A DNA stretch of 64,000 nt from Pontibacter ruber (lineage in GTDB: Bacteria > Bacteroidota > Bacteroidia > Cytophagales > Hymenobacteraceae), in assembly GCF_023630205.1 (NCBI RefSeq), contig NZ_JALPRR010000002.1, positions 612,899 through 676,898 on the forward strand, given 5' to 3'. The position numbers and the translations under genes were made by a program. The notes beneath the pieces were generated by a model, which worked only from the letters and a program-made list of their open reading frames with translations, made no database searches and was not told where the DNA came from. Shown here in pieces: positions 26,737-35,008 of this stretch (its first letter is position 1; each line of letters starts with the position of its first letter).

Positions 26737-27633
26737 TTATGCGAGGGCCTCTTCCGGTTGCCGTGCAGGAGCCACCTGCCTGCGCCGGAGCAGTTGCCCT
26801 TTGGTTGGGGAGAACAGGAATACCAGCGTAAACTCAATACCTGCAACGGTAGCAATGGCACCCGCTATGGAGCCATCCATCCAAACGGCCAGGAAGTAGC
26901 CGGCTGCTGAAGCAAGTATACCCAGCATAACTGAAAGTATAAGCATCACCTTAAAGTTATCGGTGAGCAGGTAAGCCGTGGCAGGTGGGGCTACCAGGAA
27001 GGCTACCACAAGTATGGCGCCCACCGATTCGAAAGAGGCTACCGTTGTGAGCGATACAGCCGTCATGAGCAGGTAATACCAGAGACTGGTCGAAAAACCA
27101 ATAGCTGCTGCAAAGGCAGGATCGAAGGTGGTCAGGAAAAGCTCTTTGTAGCCAATCGTGATAAACAGTATAATGAGCAAGGTAACAAAGCCAAGTGTCC
27201 AGACGGTGCGTGGGCCATAGTTAAGGTTGCCTTCGGTGATCCAGAGGTCGAGTGGCACGTAGGCGATTTCACCATAAAGCACACAATCCTGATCCAGGTC
27301 TACCTGGCCGGCAAACACCGAGATCAGAATAATGCCGATGGCAAAGAGCCAGGTGAAGGTAACCCCGATAGAGGCATCTGCCTGCACACGGGCATAGCGG
27401 TGAAAGAATTCGATCAGGAATGTTGTGATAACCCCGAGCAAACCGGCACCTATCAGCATCGGCATAGAGTCCCGGGAGCCTGTAACCAAAAAAGCAATCA
27501 CGATGCCAGGCAGCACGGCATGTGATATCGCGTCGCCCACCATGGCCATTCGACGCAGTATAAGATAGCAGCCCAGCAGGCTACAGCAAGTAGCCACCAA
27601 CGAGCCGGTTAATATGATCCAGAAGGCGTTCAA
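26737..27633 (-). CDS. Metal ABC transporter permease (ZnuB/TroD family)
   Basis: A 298-aa inner-membrane permease with about eight hydrophobic segments and the family motif MAMVGDAISHAVLPGIV near residue 29. It should pair with the other permease, the ATPase and the TroA-like protein in this operon to import Zn(II) or Mn(II). No ATG precedes the conserved N-terminus; a TAA stop lies two codons upstream, so TTG at 27631-27633 is the only sensible start. The C-terminal tail is short, unlike its partner permease. Confidence 0.92.
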   Translation of the reverse strand: MNAFWIILTGSLVATCCSLLGCYLILRRMAMVGDAISHAVLPGIVIAFLVTGSRDSMPMLIGAGLLGVITTFLIEFFHRYARVQADASIGVTFTWLFAIGIILISVFAGQVDLDQDCVLYGEIAYVPLDLWITEGNLNYGPRTVWTLGFVTLLIILFITIGYKELFLTTFDPAFAAAIGFSTSLWYYLLMTAVSLTTVASFESVGAILVVAFLVAPPATAYLLTDNFKVMLILSVMLGILASAAGYFLAVWMDGSIAGAIATVAGIEFTLVFLFSPTKGQLLRRRQVAPARQPEEALA

Positions 27634-27680
27634 GACTTATTTGTTAAATTGTTATACTGCTTACTGTTGATCAACGTTCC

Positions 27681-27724
27681 ACTACTTTTCTAACTTTCTA
27701 CCTTTCTAACTTTCTAACTCCCTC
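27681..27724. repeat. CTTTCTAA-type simple repeat
   Basis: Four to five imperfect tandem copies of CTTTCTAA fill most of the gap between the two permease genes. Related tracts lie at 29099-29135 and, inverted, at 49129-49200. Confidence 0.75.
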
Positions 27725-29006
27725 ATGGGATTCTCGCGCTGTGCGGGTCAAGTTCCGGGTAGTTGAGCTCCTCCATCAGGCGCTTCTCCAGTTCGGGGGT
27801 GATGATGTGCTCGATCGTTTCTGCATCCTCGTGTACATGATCAGAAGCCAGGTGCAGGTATTGTGTCAGGTAAAGTTCCCAGAGGCGATGCAGGCGAACC
27901 ACGCGTCTTCCTCTTTTCTCGCCCTCTATAGTCAGTATCCAGCGCTTTTTCTTTTTCTTGACATAGCCCTGCTGCTTCAGTTTTTTTAAACCATGTATGG
28001 CCTGCCTTTTGGGTATACTTCGGCGCTCCAACAGGTCCGACAAACTGCGGGACGTTTCAAAATCCTGCTTTAATTCACCCAGTTGGAAGAGCAACTTCAA
28101 CAGGTTCTCTTCCAGGATCAGGGCCCTGTTGCGGCGCTGGCGCATTAGTCGGGCTACCCAGCCGCGTTTCGGGGCAAAGGCAAAAGAAAGTATGGCGATC
28201 ATCGAAATGATCAGCACGATCCAGGGACCGGTTGGCATCGCAGGCGCTGTATAGGAAACAAAGGCCCCGGTAATACCTGAGAAGGCACCCATGAGCGCGG
28301 CTAGAACAAGCATTACTTTCAGGTTCTCCGTCCAGAAGCGGGCAGCCGCTGCCGGCGTAATCAGCATGGCGGCCATCAGCACCACGCCTACTGCCTGTAT
28401 GCCTACCACCACAGCCAAAACAGTTAAGGTTGTAAGCAGCAGTTCCAGCGCCCTGACAGGAAAACCGATGGTGCGTGCAAAAGCCTGATCGAAGCAAAGC
28501 AGCATCAGCTCTTTGTAAAAGAGGATAGTAGTGAACAGCAGTAGCACGGCTACAATCCCGAAAACGATCAGGTCTTCCCCTACCAGGGAGGCAGCTTTCC
28601 CGAAGAGAAACTTATCCAGTCCGCTCTGGGCTGCATTGCCTGAATGCTGTATGGAAGTAAGGAGCAGAATGCCGATACCAAAAAACACCGACAGCACCAG
28701 CCCAATGGCCGTGTCTTCTTTGATGCGGGAGCGGGAGGTGATGTAATCGATGACAATGAGCGAGATCCAGCCGGTAATGAAAGCACCCAGCAACAAGATG
28801 AGGGGATTCTTGGTTCCGGAAAGTATAAATGCCAGGCAAACACCGGGCAACACGGAATGCGCCACAGCATCGCCAACCAAAGCACGCTTACGGAGCAGCG
28901 TAAAGCAGCCTACCACCGCCGAGCTTCCGGCTAACAGCACCGAGCCCAGCGTAACGTAACGTATGTTGGCATCCGCAAACGAGAAAAACTCCCAGAACTG
29001 CTGCAT
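27723..29006 (-). CDS. Metal ABC permease fused to a DtxR-like regulatory domain
   Basis: A 427-aa fusion. Residues 1 to about 275 are a complete ZnuB/TroC-type permease with the motif RALVGDAVAHSVLPGV (41-56). Residues about 300-427 are a cytoplasmic DtxR/MntR-like module: a winged helix (SDLLERRSIPKRQAIHGLKK), then the metal-binding dimerisation helices (HLASDHVHEDAETIEHIITPEL) and a DPHS motif like the DPHG of the regulator in this operon. The C-terminal SH3/FeoA domain is missing. The module may sense intracellular metal and gate transport or bind DNA near the membrane; this is inference. Such fusions are known in metal permeases. Confidence 0.9.
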   Translation of the reverse strand: MQQFWEFFSFADANIRYVTLGSVLLAGSSAVVGCFTLLRKRALVGDAVAHSVLPGVCLAFILSGTKNPLILLLGAFITGWISLIVIDYITSRSRIKEDTAIGLVLSVFFGIGILLLTSIQHSGNAAQSGLDKFLFGKAASLVGEDLIVFGIVAVLLLFTTILFYKELMLLCFDQAFARTIGFPVRALELLLTTLTVLAVVVGIQAVGVVLMAAMLITPAAAARFWTENLKVMLVLAALMGAFSGITGAFVSYTAPAMPTGPWIVLIISMIAILSFAFAPKRGWVARLMRQRRNRALILEENLLKLLFQLGELKQDFETSRSLSDLLERRSIPKRQAIHGLKKLKQQGYVKKKKKRWILTIEGEKRGRRVVRLHRLWELYLTQYLHLASDHVHEDAETIEHIITPELEKRLMEELNYPELDPHSARIP

Positions 29007-29010
29007 GTAT

Positions 29011-29055
29011 TAATTGTTAAATGCTAATTGTTGATTGTTAAATTGTTGATTGTTT
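29011..29055. repeat. TTGTTGATTGTTAAA-type simple repeat
   Basis: Short AT-rich units of the form AATTGTTGATTGTTAAA are repeated two to three times just upstream of the permease-DtxR gene. They carry no coding potential. Confidence 0.6.
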
Positions 29056-29069
29056 GCTACTCGATTCGA

Positions 29070-29091
29070 ACAGGTCGCGACCTGTCCCTAC
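29070..29091. repeat. Dispersed palindromic repeat, copy 2
   Basis: The inverted counterpart of the unit at 25599-25620, again with the perfect 16-bp palindrome ACAGGTCGCGACCTGT (29070-29085) followed by CCCTAC. It lies inside the metal operon between the ATPase and permease genes and can form a very stable hairpin in the mRNA. Confidence 0.85.
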
Positions 29092-29098
29092 AGGCTAC

Positions 29099-29135
29099 AC
29101 TTTCTAACTTTCTAACTCTTCCCTCTCTAACTCCC
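29099..29135. repeat. CTTTCTAA-type simple repeat
   Basis: Imperfect copies of TTTCTAACT and CTCTCTAACTC reach up to the stop codon of the ATPase gene. The same unit is found at 27681-27724. Confidence 0.7.
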
Positions 29136-29929
29136 TATACTTTCGTCTCTCTTGCAGGGAACTCCTGCTTGCGCAGCAGGTCACCCACCTTGGAAAGTAC
29201 GGTCAGCTTGCCACCGTAAGTCTGCTCCAGAAGTTCCTGCGTCAGTACTTTTTCTGTAGGGCCGGAGGCCACCAGGCGCATGTTCAGCAGCACTACCCAG
29301 TCAAAGTAATCAGCAGCCGACTGCAGGTCGTGGTGCACTACTATTACAGTTTTGCCTTGTGCACGCATCTGGCGCAGGAGTTCGATGATGGCTGTTTCGG
29401 TAGCGATGTCAACCCCGGCAAAAGGCTCGTCCATGAAGTAGACATCCGCATTTTGTGCGAGTGCCCGGGCAAGAAACACGCGCTGCTGCTGCCCGCCCGA
29501 GAGCTGCGAGATCTGCCGGTTGGCAAAAGATTGCATGTTCACTTTTTCCAGAGCCTCCATGGCTGCATCCTTGTCGGCTTTGCGTGGACCTCTGAAGAGC
29601 CCCAGGTTGCCATAGCGTCCCATCAGTACCACATCAAATACCGAAGCCGGAAAGTCCCAGTCAACGGATTCGCGCTGGGGTACGTAACTGATGCGTTTGT
29701 GTACCTGCTTTATCGGCTCGTTGAAGATCCTGACGTAACCGCTGCTGGTAGGCAGCAGGTCCATCATGGCCTTGATCAGGGTAGATTTGCCAGCCCCATT
29801 CGGACCAATTACGCCTACCAGGGCACCAGCTGGTAGTGTCAGGTCAATATCCCAAAGCACGGGCTTTCGGTCATAACTTACTGTCAGGTCGTGTACCTCA
29901 ACTACCGGATTATCTACTTGAACTATCAT
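29135..29929 (-). CDS. Metal ABC transporter ATP-binding protein
   Basis: A 264-aa ABC ATPase of the ZnuC/TroB family. Walker A GPNGAGKST is at 42-50, the signature LSGGQQQR and the Walker B VYFMDEPFAGVD follow at normal spacing, and the switch histidine is in VIVVHHDLQS. It energises the two permeases encoded downstream. The gene starts 12 bases after the TroA-like gene. All catalytic motifs are intact. Confidence 0.95.
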   Translation of the reverse strand: MIVQVDNPVVEVHDLTVSYDRKPVLWDIDLTLPAGALVGVIGPNGAGKSTLIKAMMDLLPTSSGYVRIFNEPIKQVHKRISYVPQRESVDWDFPASVFDVVLMGRYGNLGLFRGPRKADKDAAMEALEKVNMQSFANRQISQLSGGQQQRVFLARALAQNADVYFMDEPFAGVDIATETAIIELLRQMRAQGKTVIVVHHDLQSAADYFDWVVLLNMRLVASGPTEKVLTQELLEQTYGGKLTVLSKVGDLLRKQEFPARETKV

Positions 29930-29941
29930 GGTGTAACCTGA

Positions 29942-30874
29942 TCATTTTAAAGAAGTAACAATGTTGCGAACGTTGTAGCGGACCATACCTTCGTAGGTGC
30001 CTTCCGGTGTTCCGTCTGCGCCGAGCGCATCCGAAAAGAGGGTGCCGCCTATCCGTACCTCGTGGCCTTTTTGCCTGCTGCCCTGTACCACCGCTTCGAT
30101 GGCTTTCGGGGATACTGATGATTCAACAAACACGGCTTTTATCTTGTTTTTAACTATAAAGTTCACCAACCCCGACACATCCTGAAGTCCGAACTCCGAT
30201 ACCGTAGAGATGCCCTGGAGCCCGCGCACCTGTATGTTGTAAGCGTCGCCGAAGTATCCGAAGGCATCGTGCGCGGTGATCAGTATGCGCTGGTTTTCTG
30301 GTATCGACCTAATCTCAGCTTTTGTGTAGGCATCCAGAGCTGTCAGCTGCTGCAGGTATGCTGCGGTGTTCTTTTGGTACAGCTCCGCATGTTGCGGGTC
30401 TTTTTTCTGTAGTTCCTGGCTCAGGTGCGCTACCACTGCTTGCCAGAGCGCCACATCGAACCATACATGCGGGTCAAAACTATCCTGGAACTGCGGAGAG
30501 CGGCGGAGTTTGTCTTGCGGTATGCCCTCAGTAGCGGCAACTACTGTTTTAAGGCGGCTAAGCTTCTCCAGTACTTCGCCCATCTTGCCCTCCAGGTGCA
30601 GGCCATTGTAGATGATGATGTCTGCTTCGGTCAGCTTGTTCAGGTCTCCCTGCGTTGCCTTATACAGGTGCGGGTCTACACCACTGCCCATAATGGCCTC
30701 CACATCCGCAGCGTCACCTATAATATGCTGCACCGCATCTTTCAGGATACCTGTGGTGGTAACCACTTTCATGCGCTTCCCTGCGGCAACCGGCGCTTTG
30801 GTATCTTCCAATTTGCAGCCGCTGAGCAGGGCAGAGGTCAGCAGGCAGATAAGCAGTAAATAAGCGTACTTCAT
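29942..30874 (-). CDS. TroA/ZnuA-like metal-binding lipoprotein
   Basis: A 310-aa cluster A-I solute-binding protein. The lipobox LLSGC places the lipidated Cys at residue 20. The four metal ligands are visible: H69 (GVDPHLY), H136 (DPHVWFD), H202 (TAHDAFGYF) and D282 (LFSDALG). A His at the third position matches TroA and ZnuA, whereas Mn-specific PsaA/MntC-type proteins have Glu there; the long His-rich loop of ZnuA is absent. Zinc, or zinc plus manganese, is therefore the likely cargo. The gene follows the regulator gene by 12 bases. Confidence 0.93.
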   Translation of the reverse strand: MKYAYLLLICLLTSALLSGCKLEDTKAPVAAGKRMKVVTTTGILKDAVQHIIGDAADVEAIMGSGVDPHLYKATQGDLNKLTEADIIIYNGLHLEGKMGEVLEKLSRLKTVVAATEGIPQDKLRRSPQFQDSFDPHVWFDVALWQAVVAHLSQELQKKDPQHAELYQKNTAAYLQQLTALDAYTKAEIRSIPENQRILITAHDAFGYFGDAYNIQVRGLQGISTVSEFGLQDVSGLVNFIVKNKIKAVFVESSVSPKAIEAVVQGSRQKGHEVRIGGTLFSDALGADGTPEGTYEGMVRYNVRNIVTSLK

Positions 30875-30886
30875 AGCTGTGCTTAC

Positions 30887-31543
30887 CTAAGCTGATAAAA
30901 AGATATTGCGGGATACTTCGCTTGAAACAACCAGGTTTTTCTTGTTTTCCAGGTTTATTTCCAGTGAGTTATCGTACGCTATCCTGTCTATTACTTTAAC
31001 TTTGGCTCCGAGGAAAATGCCCATCTTGTCGAGGTACTGCAGGAAGAGCGGCTGCGTATCGTTCACGCCCACTACAATGCCGGAATCATTCACCTCCATC
31101 TCGGCCAGGAGCTTCTGCTGCTTGAGGTTCATCTCTCCATTTTCAGAAGGGATCGGGTCGCCATGCGGGTCAAATTTCGGGTAGCCCAGGAACTCGTCCA
31201 ATCGCTTGATGAGCAGGTCAGAGTTGATATGCTCCAGTTCTTCGGCAACCTCGTGCACTTCGTCCCAGTTAAACTTGAGCTTGTCTACCAGGAAAACCTC
31301 CCAAAGCCGGTGCTTCCGGATGACCTGCAAAGCCGTGCGCTCGCCCTGTTCCGAGAGGGTTACCCCGCGGTACTTGACATAATGCACAATCCCCTTGTTG
31401 CTCAGTTTGCGCAGCATATCGGTAACAGAGGCAGCCTTCGTGTCGAGGGCCTCGGCAATTGAATTGGTGTTTACCTCCTGCGTGCCGTTAGCCGAAAGCT
31501 TGTAAATGGCCTTGATGTAGTTCTCTTCTGTAAAGCTGTACAA
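30887..31543 (-). CDS. DtxR/MntR-family metal-dependent repressor
   Basis: A 218-aa regulator with three domains: an N-terminal winged helix (SFTEENYIKAIYKL, DTKAASVTDMLRKLSNKGIV), the metal-binding dimerisation domain (DEVHEVAEELEHINSDLLIKRL ending in DPHGDPIP) and a C-terminal FeoA/SH3-like domain. It should repress the operon when Mn(II) or Zn(II)/Fe(II) is sufficient. It is the first gene of the operon. The only start that keeps the conserved N-terminus is TTG at 31541-31543, because a TGA lies four codons upstream in frame. The AT-rich inverted repeat just upstream lies in the promoter region. Confidence 0.93.
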   Translation of the reverse strand: MYSFTEENYIKAIYKLSANGTQEVNTNSIAEALDTKAASVTDMLRKLSNKGIVHYVKYRGVTLSEQGERTALQVIRKHRLWEVFLVDKLKFNWDEVHEVAEELEHINSDLLIKRLDEFLGYPKFDPHGDPIPSENGEMNLKQQKLLAEMEVNDSGIVVGVNDTQPLFLQYLDKMGIFLGAKVKVIDRIAYDNSLEINLENKKNLVVSSEVSRNIFLSA

Positions 31544-31553
31544 CTCTTTGGAT

Positions 31554-31643
31554 CAATTATGAATTATGAATTATAAATTATGATTGAGTACTCGAAATGG
31601 TATCACATCCACAATTCATAATTCATAATTCAGCATTCATAAT
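31554..31643. repeat. AATTATGAATT-type inverted repeat upstream of the metal regulator
   Basis: The left arm (about 31554-31586) repeats ATTATGAATT three times and the right arm (about 31611-31643) repeats its complement AATTCATAATT. The pair could fold into a long AT-rich hairpin. It occupies the whole interval between the regulator start and fabH, so it overlaps the operon promoter and the fabH end. Confidence 0.75.
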
Positions 31644-31653
31644 TTATTCAAAA

Positions 31654-32652
31654 CTACCAGCGGATTAGTGCTGAAGCCCAGGTAAAGCCACTGCCGAAGG
31701 CGGCAAGGCATACCAGATCGCCTTCCTTGATGCGGCCTTCTTCTACTGCTTCGCTCAAAGCCAGAGGCACCGAAGCTGCTGTGGTGTTGCCATACTTATG
31801 GATGTTGCTCATCACTTTTTCCGTAGGCAGTCCCATTTTCTGTTGGATGTAGGAGGTGATGCGCAGGTTTGCCTGGTGCGGTATAAGCATGTCGATATCA
31901 GAAGCTTGGTACCCGTTCTTCTGAAGTGCTTCTTCAATCACTTCCGGGAAGCGGGTTACCGCATGCTTGAACACCATGTTGCCGTTCATATAAGGGTAAA
32001 TGGTGCCTTCGTCGATCATCTGATGGGTAAGACGCTCTTTTTTATTGCTGCCCGGATCAATGGTAGCAAGCTCTTCGGCAAACTCTCCGTCAGAATGCAG
32101 GTGTGTAGACAGGATACCTCTTTCGTTGCTTTCAGAAGGCGTAAGCACTACGGCACCGGCGCCATCCCCGAAGATCACCGATACGCCACGGCCTCTTGTG
32201 CTGAAGTCAAGGCCGCTCGAGTGGATCTCGGAGCCTACTACAAGCACGTTGTTGTACATGCCTGTTTTGATGAACTGATCAGCTACGGATAATGCATAGA
32301 CAAAGCCGGAACACTGGTTACGCACATCCAGGGCAGGTATCTCCTTTATGCCAAGCTCGCGCTGCAACAGTACGCCCGAGCCTGGGAATACATAATCCGG
32401 GCTGAGGGTAGCAAACACAATCATGTCCAGGTCTGACGGCTCCAGGTTAGCCATTTTTAGGGCGTTGCGGCCCGCATTGGCACCCATGTTAGAGGTAGTG
32501 TCCACACCTTCCTGGAAGTACCGGCGCTCTACTATCCCTGTTCTTTCCCGGATCCACTCATCGGTGGTGTCCATCAGTTTTTCTAGATCTTTGTTGGTAA
32601 CTATATTCTCTGGAACATAATGGCCAACACCTGCTATTTTTGAATTGCGCAT
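31654..32652 (-). CDS. fabH: Beta-ketoacyl-ACP synthase III
   Basis: A 332-aa cytoplasmic condensing enzyme that joins an acyl-CoA primer with malonyl-ACP to start fatty acid synthesis. The catalytic triad is visible: C114 in DVRNQCSGF, H259 in IPHQAN and N289 in KYGNTTAAS. The FGDGAGAVV motif (161-169) and the length are standard. In Bacteroidota several FabH paralogues exist and some prime with branched-chain acyl-CoA; the primer cannot be read here. It is transcribed toward the metal operon from its own promoter. Confidence 0.95.
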   Translation of the reverse strand: MRNSKIAGVGHYVPENIVTNKDLEKLMDTTDEWIRERTGIVERRYFQEGVDTTSNMGANAGRNALKMANLEPSDLDMIVFATLSPDYVFPGSGVLLQRELGIKEIPALDVRNQCSGFVYALSVADQFIKTGMYNNVLVVGSEIHSSGLDFSTRGRGVSVIFGDGAGAVVLTPSESNERGILSTHLHSDGEFAEELATIDPGSNKKERLTHQMIDEGTIYPYMNGNMVFKHAVTRFPEVIEEALQKNGYQASDIDMLIPHQANLRITSYIQQKMGLPTEKVMSNIHKYGNTTAASVPLALSEAVEEGRIKEGDLVCLAAFGSGFTWASALIRW

Positions 32653-32748
32653 ACGTATGAAGGTTAATGATTCGAATATACTTAATTTTTATGAATTTAG
32701 ATTCGTCTAAAAATAAATTTTATTTCTGTTGAAAGGATTAACCGGCAA

Positions 32749-33876
32749 CTAAAGCAATCGCTGAACCACCTGAGTCAGTTTTTCTTCTTCTGTGTTCCAG
32801 AACACGAATTCAGGGATGCCCATCCCGTAGAATGGGTTTTGCCGGAAAAGCTGCAGTAATTCGGCAGCATGTACGGATCTGAAATCAATTGAATAACCTG
32901 CCTGATTCTCTTCTACTATGGGTTGCCACAACGGGTTCTCCTGCACCAGTACCGGCAAGCCGTGCGCCATGTATTCATAGAGCTTAGTAGGGATGCAGCG
33001 GAAGGTACTTTCATTCGGTCTGTAGGGGAGAAGCCCTACATGGCTGCGGTTTATCTCTTCTATGATCTGCTGGTGCGGCACCAGGCTGTCGCCGCCAATC
33101 AGCTTGATATAGGGCTTGTCCTTTATACTTTCCCGAAGCTGCGCCAGTGTTTGCCCCTTTGCACAATAGCCGATAATGGTCAGCTGTACCTGTGGGTGAA
33201 TCTGGTGGAGCTGACCGGCAAATTCGATTGCTTCGAACACGCCGTACGTTTCTGAAATGGTACCGGAGTATAACAGGCGAAGTGGCTGGTCTGGTGAAAG
33301 CCGCACCGGCGTAGCAGGTAAGGTATAACGTGTGCCTGGTTTATACTTGTTCTCGAGCAAAGTATAGCGCTCATCCAGAAAAGGTAATTCCTGAAGGTAA
33401 CTTTGCTCTGCTACCAGGAAATGCGCCACAGCTGATGAAACAAGCTGCTCTATACTTCTGACGCCGAAAGCCAGCAGGTGCTTTACCGGTGCAGCATAAT
33501 GGTGCTGAGCAGTCAGGTTCAGGCTATAGTTCTCCTGTATGTCGTATACAATCTTACCGCCATGTAGCTTCTGGTACAAATAGCTAACCAGCAGTAATTC
33601 ATGTGTCGCAACTATGATCAGGTCAGGCTTTACTTGAAGTAGTAGTTTGTAGAAACTGCGTTGCGCAGAAAGGCGGCCTATACTCAGGCGCGGAAAAGAG
33701 AAGATCGGATAGAAGGCTATATTAGCGGGCGCCTCAGCAGGAACCGGAGCCTGATAACCACAGATACTGATGCTGACGTTCCGAAGCTTACTCAGCGACA
33801 AACCCAGTTTTTCGTACATACGGGTGTCGTTAATCGGCTTTAATAAGGAAGCAAGCAGGATTCTCTTTTCTGACAT
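32749..33876 (-). CDS. GT4-like glycosyltransferase
   Basis: A 375-aa GT-B glycosyltransferase. The N-terminal domain contains PDLIIVATHELL and KIVYDIQENY; the C-terminal domain shows LLYSGTISETYGVFEAIEF (about 208-226) and the donor-binding segment SHVGLLPYRPNESTFRCIPTKLYEYMAHGLPVL with the Glu of the EX7E-like motif at KLYEYMA. It is remote from the EPS locus and has no sugar gene beside it, so the acceptor is unknown. It is divergent from dapD with only 50 bases between the starts. Confidence 0.87.
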   Translation of the reverse strand: MSEKRILLASLLKPINDTRMYEKLGLSLSKLRNVSISICGYQAPVPAEAPANIAFYPIFSFPRLSIGRLSAQRSFYKLLLQVKPDLIIVATHELLLVSYLYQKLHGGKIVYDIQENYSLNLTAQHHYAAPVKHLLAFGVRSIEQLVSSAVAHFLVAEQSYLQELPFLDERYTLLENKYKPGTRYTLPATPVRLSPDQPLRLLYSGTISETYGVFEAIEFAGQLHQIHPQVQLTIIGYCAKGQTLAQLRESIKDKPYIKLIGGDSLVPHQQIIEEINRSHVGLLPYRPNESTFRCIPTKLYEYMAHGLPVLVQENPLWQPIVEENQAGYSIDFRSVHAAELLQLFRQNPFYGMGIPEFVFWNTEEEKLTQVVQRLL

Positions 33877-33926
33877 CGGCTAAATTTAATACTTTTACGC
33901 TTTAATCTTAATCCTATACTTTATAT

Positions 33927-34739
33927 ATGGCGCTTCAGGAAATTATAGAAGGAGCCTGGGAAAACCGGGAATTATTGAAAGAACATACTACGATCGAGGC
34001 AATACGTGCTGTGATCGAGGAACTTGATAAAGGAACATTACGCGTAGCAGAACCGGCCGGCGATAACTGGAAGGTAAATGAGTGGGTAAAGAAAGCTGTG
34101 CTGCTATACTTCCCGATTCAGCAGATGCATACTATTAATGTAGGCCCGTTCGAATTTCATGATAAGATGGCGCTGAAGCAGAACTATGCACAGCTGGGTG
34201 TACGCGTGGTGCCTCATGCCGTGGCGCGTTATGGTGCTTTCCTGGCCAGAGGCGTGGTAATGATGCCTTCTTATGTGAACATTGGTGCTTACGTGGACGA
34301 AGGTACCATGGTGGATACCTGGGCTACGGTAGGTAGCTGCGCGCAGGTAGGTAAGAACGTGCACCTGAGCGGTGGCGTAGGCCTAGGCGGCGTGCTGGAG
34401 CCAGTACAGGCTGCACCTGTTATTGTTGAGGATGGCGCTTTCATCGGCTCCAGAAGTATACTTGTAGAAGGCTGCCGCATTGGCAAAGAAGCCGTGATCG
34501 GGGCAGGTGTAACCATTACCGGTAGCTCTAAGATTATCGACGTGACAGGAGCGGAGCCGATAGAGTACAAAGGCTATGTGCCGCCGCGCTCCGTAGTTAT
34601 TCCTGGCTCTTACACCAAGAAGTTCCCAGCGGGTGAGTTCCAGGTGCCGTGCGCGCTCATCATCGGCCAGCGTAAGGCAAGCACGGATCTGAAAACCTCT
34701 CTGAACGACGTGCTGCGCGATCACGCAGTAGCTGTGTAA
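33927..34739 (+). CDS. dapD: Tetrahydrodipicolinate N-succinyltransferase
   Basis: A 270-aa left-handed beta-helix succinyltransferase of the lysine/diaminopimelate pathway, converting tetrahydrodipicolinate and succinyl-CoA to N-succinyl-2-amino-6-oxopimelate. The conserved segments NVGPFEFHDKM, VVPHAVARYGA, NIGAYVDEGTMVDTWATVG and FIGSRSILVEG are all present at normal spacing. It supplies meso-DAP for peptidoglycan. Monocistronic, ending in a strong terminator. Confidence 0.97.
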   Translation: MALQEIIEGAWENRELLKEHTTIEAIRAVIEELDKGTLRVAEPAGDNWKVNEWVKKAVLLYFPIQQMHTINVGPFEFHDKMALKQNYAQLGVRVVPHAVARYGAFLARGVVMMPSYVNIGAYVDEGTMVDTWATVGSCAQVGKNVHLSGGVGLGGVLEPVQAAPVIVEDGAFIGSRSILVEGCRIGKEAVIGAGVTITGSSKIIDVTGAEPIEYKGYVPPRSVVIPGSYTKKFPAGEFQVPCALIIGQRKASTDLKTSLNDVLRDHAVAV

Positions 34740-34763
34740 ACTCGTTTTTCGTTGATAGAGATG

Positions 34764-34807
34764 AAAAAGAAGCGCCTCTGCTGTTACAGCAGAGGCGCTT
34801 CTTTTTA
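34764..34807. terminator. Terminator after dapD
   Basis: A near-perfect inverted repeat (AAGCGCCTCTGCTGT / ACAGCAGAGGCGCTT) with a very short loop is flanked by an A-run and a TTTTT run, so it can work in both directions. Confidence 0.93.
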
Positions 34808-34910
34808 TTATAAAGTATACCTGTGCCATTGTTGGTGTTCTCACCCGCAATCTATACTTCATCGACCTTGATATGCGCTAAAGAGTAGATGTGGCAAGTA
34901 GCTCTATAAA

Positions 34911-34944
34911 TAAAAAAGGTCCCACTATCTAAGCGGGACCTTTC
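34911..34944 (-). terminator. Terminator after the hydroxyacyl-CoA dehydrogenase gene
   Basis: Inverted repeat AAAGGTCCC/GGGACCTTT with an 11-base loop. On the minus strand the stem is followed by a run of six T, so it ends transcription of the dehydrogenase gene. Confidence 0.88.
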
Positions 34945-35008
34945 TATACCTTATACTATAGAGTATATTTATACTTACTATCTGAAACGGAAGGCCATTG
35001 GCTCGTTG

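Noticed and set aside
26661..26861. N-terminal extension of the thioredoxin-like protein
   Set aside because: The extra 67 codons overlap the permease gene and would place the signal peptide in mid-protein; the internal ATG at 26660 is preferred.
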